The notes beneath the pieces were generated by a model. The model made no database searches. It saw only the letters and a list, made by a program, of their open reading frames with translations, and was not told the origin of the DNA. A DNA stretch of 11,861 nucleotides from an uncultured Eubacteriales bacterium (GTDB taxonomy: Bacteria; Bacillota; Clostridia; Lachnospirales; Lachnospiraceae), in NCBI GenBank assembly GCA_900313765.1, contig OMSN01000028.1, forward strand, positions 964 to 12,824. Direction: 5' to 3'. Shown in pieces: positions 1-6,376 of the stretch (position 1 is its first letter; each line of letters begins with the position of its first letter). The position numbers and the translations under genes are program-made.

Positions 1-755
1 CGATATCCGCACCGCTCCCCGATCTCCTTCAGATTGAGATCCGGCCGCTCCATCAGGAGAATCCTCGCCCGGCCGATCCGGATTCTCTTCAGATACTGTC
101 CGACCGTTTCTCCTGTACTGTTCCTGAAACGGGCACACAGATACTCCGGTGTCAGATGGAATTCCTCGCCGATCTGCATCAGGGAGATATCTTCACTGCA
201 ATGATGCTCCAGGTACTCGATCACATCCGACATCAGTCCGTCCGGGTCATTCCACAGTGCTGTCCTCTCCAGGGAACTGCCCGCCGCCAGATCCAGCAGC
301 GTACTGTAGAGCTCCTTGGAAAGTGTCCTGTACTTCAGCTGCATCTGGCTTCGGATCACTCTCTCGAATTCCTCCAGATGAAGGAGAAAAACCTTGCCGG
401 TGTTCTCTCCCTGGCTTAAATGATAGACCCCGGGCTGGGCCAGTCCGAGATCTGTGAGCAGTTTCTGGCAGGCATTCCCGTCAAATCCAAGGAAATGAAC
501 GATCCACTCCTTCTGTGCGCTCTCATACTGATGCCCTGTATGCGGCGGCAGTACCGCGATCTGTCCTTCCTGGAGGATATACCGGCTCTCTTCGATCCGG
601 ACATTTCCTCTGCCGGAAACGCCATAGAGGATCTGCCAGGTCGGAAGGCCTGACGGCCGGTTCACCTTCTCCTGGCTGTGGTTGATCCCCATCATCCGAA
701 GAACCAGCGGCGTATATGTGTACTGCTGTTTTGTCACTCGTATCGTATAATCCAT
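1..755 (-). CDS. AraC family transcriptional regulator with cupin sensor domain (3' end cut by window edge)
   Basis: The reading frame is open from the ATG at 755 to the left edge: 251 whole codons and no stop, so the C-terminus is missing. Residues about 10-90 look like an AraC-type cupin sugar-sensing domain (WQILYGVSGRGNVRI, then GQIAVLPPHTGHQY). Residues about 172-251 are an AraC HTH domain: the first helix-turn-helix is complete (DISLMQIGEEFHLTPEYLCARF), followed by the linker helix (GQYLKRIRIGRARILL) and the start of the second HTH (LKEIGERCGY). Roughly 30-40 residues are probably lost. A GGGG run about seven bases before the ATG may be the ribosome binding site. It is transcribed divergently from the GH35-like gene, so it is probably that gene's one-component regulator, with a sugar as effector (inference). 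The family call is secure; the ligand is unknown. Confidence 0.93.
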   Translation of the reverse strand, partial: MDYTIRVTKQQYTYTPLVLRMMGINHSQEKVNRPSGLPTWQILYGVSGRGNVRIEESRYILQEGQIAVLPPHTGHQYESAQKEWIVHFLGFDGNACQKLLTDLGLAQPGVYHLSQGENTGKVFLLHLEEFERVIRSQMQLKYRTLSKELYSTLLDLAAGSSLERTALWNDPDGLMSDVIEYLEHHCSEDISLMQIGEEFHLTPEYLCARFRNSTGETVGQYLKRIRIGRARILLMERPDLNLKEIGERCGY

Positions 756-770
756 AAATAATCCCCGAAT

Positions 771-804
771 CTTAATATCGTTATATATTAATTAATATAT
801 TAAG
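771..804. promoter_or_regulatory. AT-rich inverted repeat, candidate operator of the AraC regulator
   Basis: The half-sites CTTAATAT (771-778) and ATATTAAG (797-804) are exact inverted repeats, and the space between them contains a perfect 18-base palindrome, ATATATTAATTAATATAT (783-800). The element lies between the divergent regulator and hydrolase genes. It overlaps the proposed -10 of the regulator and directly abuts the -35 position of the hydrolase promoter. That position would let one bound protein repress its own gene and activate the hydrolase (inference). AraC proteins more often use direct repeats, so the symmetric layout is not proof of binding; AT-rich promoter DNA can also form such palindromes. 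Confidence 0.5.
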
Positions 805-826
805 ATTTCTTTTTTCTCTGTGTCAA
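797..826 (-). promoter_or_regulatory. Promoter of the AraC regulator gene
   Basis: Read on the minus strand there is a consensus -35 TTGACA (826-821), an 18-base spacer and a -10-like TAATAT (802-797). Transcription would start near 790 and give a leader of about 35 bases before the ATG at 755. The -10 lies inside the right half-site of the inverted repeat, which suggests autorepression (inference). Confidence 0.55.
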
Positions 827-827
827 C

Positions 828-833
828 TATAAT
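828..833 (+). promoter_or_regulatory. -10 box of the GH35-like hydrolase promoter, lacking a recognisable -35
   Basis: A perfect TATAAT lies about 95 bases before the hydrolase ATG. At the 16-18 base spacing the upstream hexamer positions (804-811) read like GATTTC or TTTCTT, far from TTGACA. A good -10 with a poor -35 next to an operator-like repeat is the usual form of an activator-dependent promoter (established for AraC-type activators in general; inferred here). It sits back-to-back with the regulator's -35 at 821-826. Confidence 0.55.
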
Positions 834-931
834 AAAGACAGGAAATAAAAAACCGTCAACCAGCACATCAGGAATTCAACAGAAACAAAGGCTCACATCG
901 TAAAAGCAAAGCACAGGAAAGCGAGGAAAAC

Positions 932-2464
932 ATGAGTATCCCCTATATCAAAGAAGACGAACACGGAATCAAGACTCTGTACGTAAATGACCGCCCCTTT
1001 TTCTGCAGAAGCGGCGAGATCCACAACTCCAGCGCTTCTGATCCGGAATACATGGCACAGAATGTATGGCCGAATCTGCGTGAACTGAACATGAACAGCG
1101 TGATCGTTCCGGTTTACTGGGAACTGATCGAGGAGACAGAAGGCGTCTATGACTTCTCAACGGTCGATTCTCTGATCGCACAGGCACGTGAGGAAGGACT
1201 GAAGCTCATTTTCCTGTGGTTTGGCCTGTGGAAGAACGCAGAATCGTTCTATGCTCCTGCGTGGGTAAAGAAAGATACGAAGACTTATTTCCGTGCACAG
1301 AAGGTCTCCGGCGAGCCGATGACTACCATCTCCCCGCTCTGCACAGCGGCTGTTGAGAAGGATGCTGCTGCCTTCGCGAAGCTGATGGGCCATATCCGCG
1401 AGACAGACTCCGAAGAGAATACCGTCATCGTGATCCAGGTTGAAAATGAGATCGGTCTTCTGGGAACAGACCGCGATTACAGCCCGGCCGCCCGCGAAGC
1501 ATTCGCACAGCAGGTTCCGGAAGGAATCTCCGACAAGAGCGGTACCTGGGAAGAAGTCTTCGGCGACGAGGCCGGCGAAGCTTTCATGGCATGGTACTTC
1601 GCTAAGGCAGTTGAGAAGATCACCGCTTCCGGTCAGGAAGTCTATCCGCTTCCCTGCTACGCAAACGCATGGCTGAAGCAGTATCCCTGGTTCCCGGGCT
1701 CCTATCCGTCCGGCGGTCCGGTGGAAACCATGCAGCATATCTGGAGAGCAGCAGCTCCTTCGCTGTTTGCCTTCGGTCCGGATATCTACGTTCCTTACTG
1801 CGCAGATGTTATGGATACCTATGCGTCGGATGAAAACCCGCTGTTCATCCCTGAGATCCGCAAGGATGCAGTCGCTGCCTCCTATGCCCTCTATGCATAC
1901 GCAGCCAAGAACGCGATCTGCTTCTCCCCGTTTGGTATCGAGGAACTTGCACTGGATCCGTCCATGATCGACAGACCGCCGATGGAGGTCATGATCGCAC
2001 TGAACATCGACCCGTCCGCTTTCGACACCGCAGGCAGCAAGGATTACCTGGCACGTGCATATCAGTTCATCGAGCAGATGGATCCGCTGTACAGAAAATA
2101 TCGCGGTACAGAGCACCTGAAGGCATTTGTCCGCCATGGTGATCTGGATTACGGTACCTTCCTGCGCTTTGAAGACTTCGACATCGCGGTCGCCTACGAT
2201 CCGAAGCAGTCCGGAAAGCCGCTCGGCGCCGGTGTTGTGTTTGAACTGGGTGAAGGACGCTTCCTGATCATCGGTACCTCCTGTGCAATGACCTTCCGTC
2301 CGAAGACCGGAAAGAACACAAGAGTTGATGTCCTGAGACTGGAAGAAGGAAACCTTGTGGATGGTGAATGGAAGAGAGGCCGTGTACTGAACGGCGATGA
2401 GAAGATGTCTCTGCGCTTTGGGGATATGCCGCAGATGCGTTATGCAGAAGTTGTTGAATTCTAA
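932..2464 (+). CDS. Cytoplasmic GH35-like glycoside hydrolase with DUF5597-type C-terminal domain (putative beta-galactosidase)
   Basis: This is a 510-residue retaining glycosidase of clan GH-A, most like GH35 proteins of the DUF5597 type (the Cellvibrio Bgl35A group). The N-terminal FCRSGEIHNSSAS (24-36) and VIVPVYWELIEETEGVYDF (57-75) are typical of the GH35 barrel. The acid/base is probably E173 in QVENEIG (Asn-Glu pair N172-E173) and the nucleophile E308 in FIPEIR. Residues about 375-510 form the all-beta C-terminal domain. There is no signal peptide, so it should act in the cytoplasm on imported oligosaccharides, probably releasing a terminal beta-linked galactose or related sugar (inference; the exact substrate cannot be read from sequence). 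The start is supported by GAGG five bases before the ATG. By eye it favours AAG and GGT codons more than its neighbours, which suggests strong expression when induced. No transporter adjoins it inside the window. Confidence 0.88.
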   Translation: MSIPYIKEDEHGIKTLYVNDRPFFCRSGEIHNSSASDPEYMAQNVWPNLRELNMNSVIVPVYWELIEETEGVYDFSTVDSLIAQAREEGLKLIFLWFGLWKNAESFYAPAWVKKDTKTYFRAQKVSGEPMTTISPLCTAAVEKDAAAFAKLMGHIRETDSEENTVIVIQVENEIGLLGTDRDYSPAAREAFAQQVPEGISDKSGTWEEVFGDEAGEAFMAWYFAKAVEKITASGQEVYPLPCYANAWLKQYPWFPGSYPSGGPVETMQHIWRAAAPSLFAFGPDIYVPYCADVMDTYASDENPLFIPEIRKDAVAASYALYAYAAKNAICFSPFGIEELALDPSMIDRPPMEVMIALNIDPSAFDTAGSKDYLARAYQFIEQMDPLYRKYRGTEHLKAFVRHGDLDYGTFLRFEDFDIAVAYDPKQSGKPLGAGVVFELGEGRFLIIGTSCAMTFRPKTGKNTRVDVLRLEEGNLVDGEWKRGRVLNGDEKMSLRFGDMPQMRYAEVVEF

Positions 2465-2482
2465 ATCACAAGGCTACCATTC

Positions 2483-2502
2483 AGGAACGCCTCGGCGTTC
2501 CT
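2483..2502 (+). other. Perfect hairpin downstream of the GH35-like gene
   Basis: AGGAACGCC (2483-2491) and GGCGTTCCT (2494-2502) are exact inverted repeats with two bases between them; in RNA this would be about an 8-pair stem with a CTCG tetraloop. No T-run follows, so it is not a terminator by itself. It lies 19 bases after the stop codon and 13 bases before the true terminator. It could block 3' exonuclease decay of the hydrolase mRNA (inference). Confidence 0.6.
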
Positions 2503-2515
2503 TCACAGATACACG

Positions 2516-2552
2516 CCCTCAGAAGATCCTGTTGGATTCTGAGGGCTTTTTT
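2516..2552 (+). terminator. Rho-independent terminator of the GH35-like gene
   Basis: CCCTCAGAA (2516-2524) pairs perfectly with TTCTGAGGG (2537-2545), and the 12-base loop can add a short TCC/GGA stem. A run of six T follows after one C (2547-2552). It separates the hydrolase from the envelope cluster, which has its own promoter about 70 bases further on. Confidence 0.9.
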
Positions 2553-2624
2553 AGTCTCTGCTTCTTCTTGTCAGAATCCTTGTTCTTTTCAGATTCCGTT
2601 TACAGAGTCTGAAGAAAGCATGCT

Positions 2625-2653
2625 TTTACAATCTTCCACTCAGGGTTTATAAT
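2625..2653 (+). promoter_or_regulatory. Sigma-A-type promoter of the MBOAT/DHHW envelope cluster
   Basis: TTTACA (2625-2630), a 17-base spacer and TATAAT (2648-2653) make a near-consensus housekeeping promoter. Transcription should begin near 2660, giving a leader of about 80 bases before the MBOAT ATG. The leader contains a small hairpin, TCGCA/TGCGA, around 2700-2714. The rest of the 2465-2742 gap holds only the two hairpins listed above and an imperfect TTCAGA/TCTGAA repeat (2588-2613); I see no gene in it. Confidence 0.75.
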
Positions 2654-2742
2654 ACTTTCCAAAAAAACCAAGCCTTGATCCCTGATGACTTATTGTGCCT
2701 TCGCATACTGTGCGATGGAAATGAATACTTTGTCTTACCATT

Positions 2743-4140
2743 ATGATATTCAGTTCATTAACTTTTATCTGTATCTTCCTTCCTGCCATTCTGCTTCTGC
2801 ATCTGGCTCTGCCCTCGATCAGGTTAAAAAACGCGGCGCTGCTTACCGCCAGTATCCTGTTCTATGCGTATGGTGAACCCGTTTATGTACTGCTGCTTCT
2901 CCTGAGTGCGCTTGCCAACTGGGCGTTCGCACTTTGTATCGACCGCATCCGGAAAGCGGACAGGTGGTTTCTGGCAGCTTCCATCCTGTTCAACCTGTCG
3001 CTTCTTTGCCTCTTCAAATATGCCGCTTTCCTGGCAGCATCGGCTGATGCACTGTTTCACCTTTCTATTCCTGTTCCACGCATCGCGCTGCCGGTCGGGA
3101 TCTCTTTCTACACCTTTCAGGCCATGTCCTATGTGATCGATGTCTATCGCAGGCAATGCAGTGTGCAGAACAGTTATTTCCGGCTTCTTCTGTATATTGC
3201 GCTGTTCCCCCAGCTGATCGCAGGACCTATCGTAAAATACCGCGATATTGAATCTGCCCTGACACAGCGCAGGGTAACAGCCGATGGTATAGTATCGGGC
3301 ATCCTGCGCTTCAGCTGCGGCCTCTCCAAAAAAATACTGATCGCTAATTACTGCGCAGTGATCGTTGATACGGTCTACAGTGCCCCGGAAGAGATCCTCT
3401 TTGCACCGACCGCATGGCTTGCAGCCATTGCATATCTGTTCCAGATCTACTTTGATTTCAGCGGTTATTCCGATATGGCCATCGGATTGGGGCAGATGTT
3501 CGGCTTTACCTTCCATGAGAACTTCAATTATCCGTATATTGCCTCATCGATACGGGATTTCTGGAGAAGATGGCATATCTCCCTTTCAACATGGCTAAAG
3601 GATTATCTGTACATTCCTCTCGGCGGCAGCCGCAAAGGGAGGGGCCGCACCGTGCTCAATAAGATGATTGTCTTCCTGGTATGTGGAATCTGGCACGGGG
3701 CTAATGTGACATTTCTTTTCTGGGGACTGTACCATGGGCTGCTGCTCCTTCTGGAAGAAGTGGTTCCTTTCTTCCGAAGAAAACATTCTGCTTCGGGGAG
3801 ATTATTCCTTCACCTGTATACGCTGCTTGCGGTTTTGATCGGATTCGTTTTCTTCCGGGCGGATACCCTGCAGCAGGGATTTCGTATGATCACCATCATG
3901 TTCAGCGGATTCCGGCCGGCCAGACCTGAAGCTGCAGCGCTGTTATGGTCCGTACTGACACCGGCAGGAATCGCGGCGATGGCGGTGGGAATTCCGGCAT
4001 CTCTCCCTGTCCGGAGCATTGCGCAGAAGTTCCCCCATTATCGTCCCGTCATCCGTGTACTCAGCCTGGCTTCTACTGCTGTCTGCATTCTGAATCTTGC
4101 CGGCGGAACCTACAACCCGTTTATTTATTTCCGCTTCTGA
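2743..4140 (+). CDS. MBOAT family membrane-bound O-acyltransferase (AlgI/DltB-like)
   Basis: This 465-residue polytopic membrane protein should transfer an acyl group, usually acetyl, from a cytoplasmic donor across the membrane to a partner that modifies an exported glycan. The N-terminus MIFSSLTFICIFLP is the usual start of the family. Diagnostic motifs are QIYFDFSGYSDMAIGLG (234-250), RDFWRRWHISLSTWLKDYL (271-289), IPLGGSRKG (291-299) and GIWHGA (315-320). H318 is the expected invariant catalytic histidine, with H278 and H331 (YHG) also typical. Length and hydrophobicity match complete AlgI-type proteins. The start fits family alignment, but no Shine-Dalgarno sequence lies before it, unlike the genes downstream. 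The next gene, 36 bases on, is a DHHW protein, the normal partner of this enzyme type. Which glycan is acylated cannot be told from the sequence. Confidence 0.95.
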   Translation: MIFSSLTFICIFLPAILLLHLALPSIRLKNAALLTASILFYAYGEPVYVLLLLLSALANWAFALCIDRIRKADRWFLAASILFNLSLLCLFKYAAFLAASADALFHLSIPVPRIALPVGISFYTFQAMSYVIDVYRRQCSVQNSYFRLLLYIALFPQLIAGPIVKYRDIESALTQRRVTADGIVSGILRFSCGLSKKILIANYCAVIVDTVYSAPEEILFAPTAWLAAIAYLFQIYFDFSGYSDMAIGLGQMFGFTFHENFNYPYIASSIRDFWRRWHISLSTWLKDYLYIPLGGSRKGRGRTVLNKMIVFLVCGIWHGANVTFLFWGLYHGLLLLLEEVVPFFRRKHSASGRLFLHLYTLLAVLIGFVFFRADTLQQGFRMITIMFSGFRPARPEAAALLWSVLTPAGIAAMAVGIPASLPVRSIAQKFPHYRPVIRVLSLASTAVCILNLAGGTYNPFIYFRF

Positions 4141-4176
4141 CAGGTTCTGCCCTGAAGTAAAAGAGGTGATCCACAT

Positions 4177-5592
4177 ATGAGAGCAAAAGGATTCAGAATC
4201 CTCTATATCAGTCTGTATCTCCTATTATGCCTGATCCCTTCCGCAGGCTTTATAGTCGGTGGCGGGGAGGATTCTGCCGAGCGGGAGAACCGCGCTTCCA
4301 GGCCTTCCCTTTTCTTGGCAGACGGCAGACTGAACATAAATTATCCCGCACAGGCTGGAGCCTGGTTTGAGGAAAACTTCGCCTGGCGTACAGAACTGGT
4401 AAGCATAAATGCCCGGATACAGTCGTGTCTTGGGATATCTGCGCAGGAGGATGTTATATTAGGGCGTGATGGATGGCTCTATTACCGGGAGACTCTGAAC
4501 GATTACACAGGCAGCAGTCAGCTGAGTGACCGGACACTGTATGACATTGCGCACACTGCCGCAATGTCACAGGAATACTGTATGTTCATCGGAGCGGATT
4601 ATCTGTTTGTGGTCGTTCCTGATAAAGTGACTCTGTATCCAGAATATCTGCCTTATTACTGCGCGCACAAAGTCGCTGATTCATCCAACCGTGTACGGCT
4701 CAAAGAGTTCATGGAGCAGGAAGGGGTTCATTATCTGGATCTGACAGACAGGCTTCTGGAAGAAGCCCGCAAAAACAAGACAGACTCTGAGAAAGAGGCT
4801 TTTCGCCTTCCCATGCTTTATCATCGGACAGACTCTCACTGGACCAATGAAGGTGCCGCGGTCGGGGCGGATGCCATTCTCACTGAACTGGACACAGATC
4901 ATAACGATTATCTCTGGGCTGAAGCAGAGATCAGGACTGATTTTAAAGGGGACCTGGAAACCATGCTGTACCCGGCGTTTCCTACAAAAGAAGAAGAGGT
5001 TTACTATGATCCGGCTCCCGCATATGGCTATCTCAATGAAGTGAAGAGCACCTATGATCCTTTTATTCAAACCGTCTCCGGAGGAAACGGGCAGAGCCTG
5101 CTGATGTACCGGGATTCCTTCGCAAACGCGCTTCTACCGTTCCTGGCAGAGAGCTATTCCACAGGTTGTTTTTCCAGAGCTGTCCCGGCAGACCTTCTCT
5201 TTGATATGAACAGTTGCTCCCCCACTGCTGTTGTCGTGGAACATGCAGAGAGGAATATCCCGGGAACAGCCGGACCTTCCGTAATCATGCAGGCGCTTCC
5301 TTCGTCTCTTGATCCGGAAGATGCGGACCTTTTTCAGACCGATGCCAGAATCGAATGTGAGACCGAAGAGGCGAATCCGTATTTCACCAGGGTCTCAGGG
5401 ATGTTTGATACAGCCCCTGACGCAGGCGTCCGCATCTATGCAGATCCGGGAGACGGAACCCTGTATGAAGCCATGCCGGTCTTCCTTCAGAACGATAATA
5501 AAGAAGGCTTTGTTCTCTATTTTCCGGCAGACACATTCCATGCCTCGGAGGATCTTCGCCGGCAGGTACGAGTGTATCTGACATCAAAATGA
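4177..5592 (+). CDS. DHHW family, AlgJ-like SGNH acyltransferase/esterase anchored in the membrane
   Basis: This 471-residue protein has an N-terminal membrane anchor or uncleaved signal (residues about 8-28) and an extracytoplasmic SGNH-like domain. The DHHW/AlgJ signature reads DSHW here (D219, H221), and the likely nucleophile is S314 in YRDSFANALLPFL (311-323). As in AlgJ and AlgX, the Asp-His pair comes before the serine, a permuted order relative to ordinary SGNH hydrolases. Other family blocks are WFEENFAWR (63-71), ILGRDGWLYY (94-103) and FVVVPDKVTLYP (144-155). Residues about 380-471 lie beyond the catalytic core and look beta-rich; I do not recognise them. GAGGTGA (4163-4169) is a strong ribosome binding site. 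It lies 36 bases after the MBOAT gene, so it probably accepts the acyl group the MBOAT exports and places it on a surface glycan (inference from the AlgI-AlgJ model). Confidence 0.88.
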   Translation: MRAKGFRILYISLYLLLCLIPSAGFIVGGGEDSAERENRASRPSLFLADGRLNINYPAQAGAWFEENFAWRTELVSINARIQSCLGISAQEDVILGRDGWLYYRETLNDYTGSSQLSDRTLYDIAHTAAMSQEYCMFIGADYLFVVVPDKVTLYPEYLPYYCAHKVADSSNRVRLKEFMEQEGVHYLDLTDRLLEEARKNKTDSEKEAFRLPMLYHRTDSHWTNEGAAVGADAILTELDTDHNDYLWAEAEIRTDFKGDLETMLYPAFPTKEEEVYYDPAPAYGYLNEVKSTYDPFIQTVSGGNGQSLLMYRDSFANALLPFLAESYSTGCFSRAVPADLLFDMNSCSPTAVVVEHAERNIPGTAGPSVIMQALPSSLDPEDADLFQTDARIECETEEANPYFTRVSGMFDTAPDAGVRIYADPGDGTLYEAMPVFLQNDNKEGFVLYFPADTFHASEDLRRQVRVYLTSK

Positions 5593-5595
5593 TTG

Positions 5596-5623
5596 TTGCA
5601 TTTCACCTCAGAACTGATAATAT
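5596..5623 (+). promoter_or_regulatory. Possible internal promoter before the SH3-protein gene
   Basis: TTGCAT (5596-5601), a 16-base spacer and TAATAT (5618-5623) lie in the AT-rich 113-base gap after the DHHW gene. The match is moderate, and overlapping GATAAT and TATATT hexamers offer other -10 choices. No terminator is visible in this gap, so the SH3 and C39 genes may also be reached by read-through from the promoter at 2625. Confidence 0.35.
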
Positions 5624-5662
5624 ATATTTTGCGTTTTGATTTGTTTAACTGTCAGCCATGAT

Positions 5663-5684
5663 CCGGGAAGACGATCTGTCCCGG
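5663..5684 (+). other. Leader hairpin just upstream of the SH3-protein ribosome binding site
   Basis: CCGGGA (5663-5668) and TCCCGG (5679-5684) pair perfectly around a 10-base loop. No T-run follows, and the stem ends about 12 bases before the AAGGAG at 5696-5701. It may shape translation of the next gene, but a six-pair stem can arise by chance. Confidence 0.35.
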
Positions 5685-5705
5685 CATATGGCAAAAAGGA
5701 GAGGT

Positions 5706-6335
5706 ATGATTACTAAAATGAAGGTCTGTTTGAAAACAGCGTTAGTACTTGGCTTGTGTACTATACTATCAGCTGCGCCGCGTCTAGCCCTGGCAGATGA
5801 AGTTCCTGAAACTGAAGTCGTTTTTACTGAAACAGAAACAGAACCGGAAGTCGAAGAAGTCTTTGACAAAGCGAAGGTTATGTTTGTTCTTGATACCCTC
5901 AAGGTTCATGAAGGTCCATCCATGAACAGCAAGACCATTGCCTTCTGTGATCTTGGCAGTTCTGTGAGCGTTCTCGGACAATTTGGTGACTGGTATCATG
6001 TACGACTGGATGACCCATACACCGAATCCGAAACTGAAGCTATGAAAGATGGCACGGCAGAGACTGAGCTGAATGAGACAGCATCCACTCCTGCCAAGGA
6101 AGGCTATATTGTTGCGAAGCTTCTGTCTGAAGACAGGGAGGAGCTTGAGCGCATGATCAATGCCAATGAAGTTCAGAAACAGATGAATGCAGCGGCAGCA
6201 GCAGCTGCTGCCGCTGCTGCCTCATCAGGCAGTGTATCTGTTGTGAGCACGCAGAAGATCCCGAACTGTCTCGGAACAGGCGGAACCATCATCACGACCT
6301 ATTCCGATGGAAGTACTTCTACCAGCAGCTACTGA
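5706..6335 (+). CDS. Secreted SH3-like domain protein with acidic insert and poly-alanine tract
   Basis: This is a 209-residue exported protein. Residues 1-30 are a signal peptide (charged start, hydrophobic core, cleavage expected after ALA30). Then come an acidic Glu/Thr-rich stretch (31-54), a bacterial SH3-type fold starting at VMFVLDTLKVHEGPSMNS (58-75) with GDWYHVRL (94-101), an acidic insert (about 103-131), the closing SH3 strand GYIVAKLL (133-140), a charged helix (141-161), 11 alanines (162-172) and a Ser/Thr/Gly-rich tail. Bacterial SH3 domains commonly bind cell-wall peptides, so envelope binding is likely but not shown. The start is chosen from AAGGAGAGGT directly before ATG 5706; upstream in-frame ATGs at 5658 and 5688 have no ribosome binding site and would displace the signal peptide. 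The C39-like gene follows after 41 bases. It has no catalytic domain that I recognise. Confidence 0.8.
   Translation: MITKMKVCLKTALVLGLCTILSAAPRLALADEVPETEVVFTETETEPEVEEVFDKAKVMFVLDTLKVHEGPSMNSKTIAFCDLGSSVSVLGQFGDWYHVRLDDPYTESETEAMKDGTAETELNETASTPAKEGYIVAKLLSEDREELERMINANEVQKQMNAAAAAAAAAAASSGSVSVVSTQKIPNCLGTGGTIITTYSDGSTSTSSY
6189..6221 (+). repeat. GCN trinucleotide tract coding for 11 alanines
   Basis: Eleven consecutive alanine codons (GCA/GCG followed by GCT/GCC) form an in-frame triplet tract within the SH3-protein gene. It contains the palindrome GCAGCAGCTGCTGC (6198-6211). Such a tract could change length in whole codons by slippage without breaking the frame. Confidence 0.8.
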
Positions 6336-6376
6336 TATCCTGATTCCATTGCCTGATTTGAAGGAGGTTTCAGACT

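Noticed and set aside
149..653. Small open frames at 149-457, 156-419 and 420-653 (plus) and 416-625 (minus)
   Set aside because: All lie within the minus-strand AraC regulator gene, whose cupin and HTH sequence reads continuously across them.
1157..2137. A 326-codon open frame on the minus strand inside the GH35-like gene
   Set aside because: It is fully antisense to a clearly coding gene with catalytic motifs, its protein has low-complexity Cys/Arg-rich composition, and no ribosome binding site or known domain is seen.
5663..5684. The CCGGGA/TCCCGG hairpin as a terminator of the DHHW gene
   Set aside because: No T-run follows, the stem is only six pairs, and it lies immediately before a ribosome binding site.
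5658..5705. Upstream ATGs (5658, 5688) as starts of the SH3 protein
   Set aside because: Neither has a ribosome binding site, and both would put charged residues before an otherwise standard signal peptide beginning at 5706.
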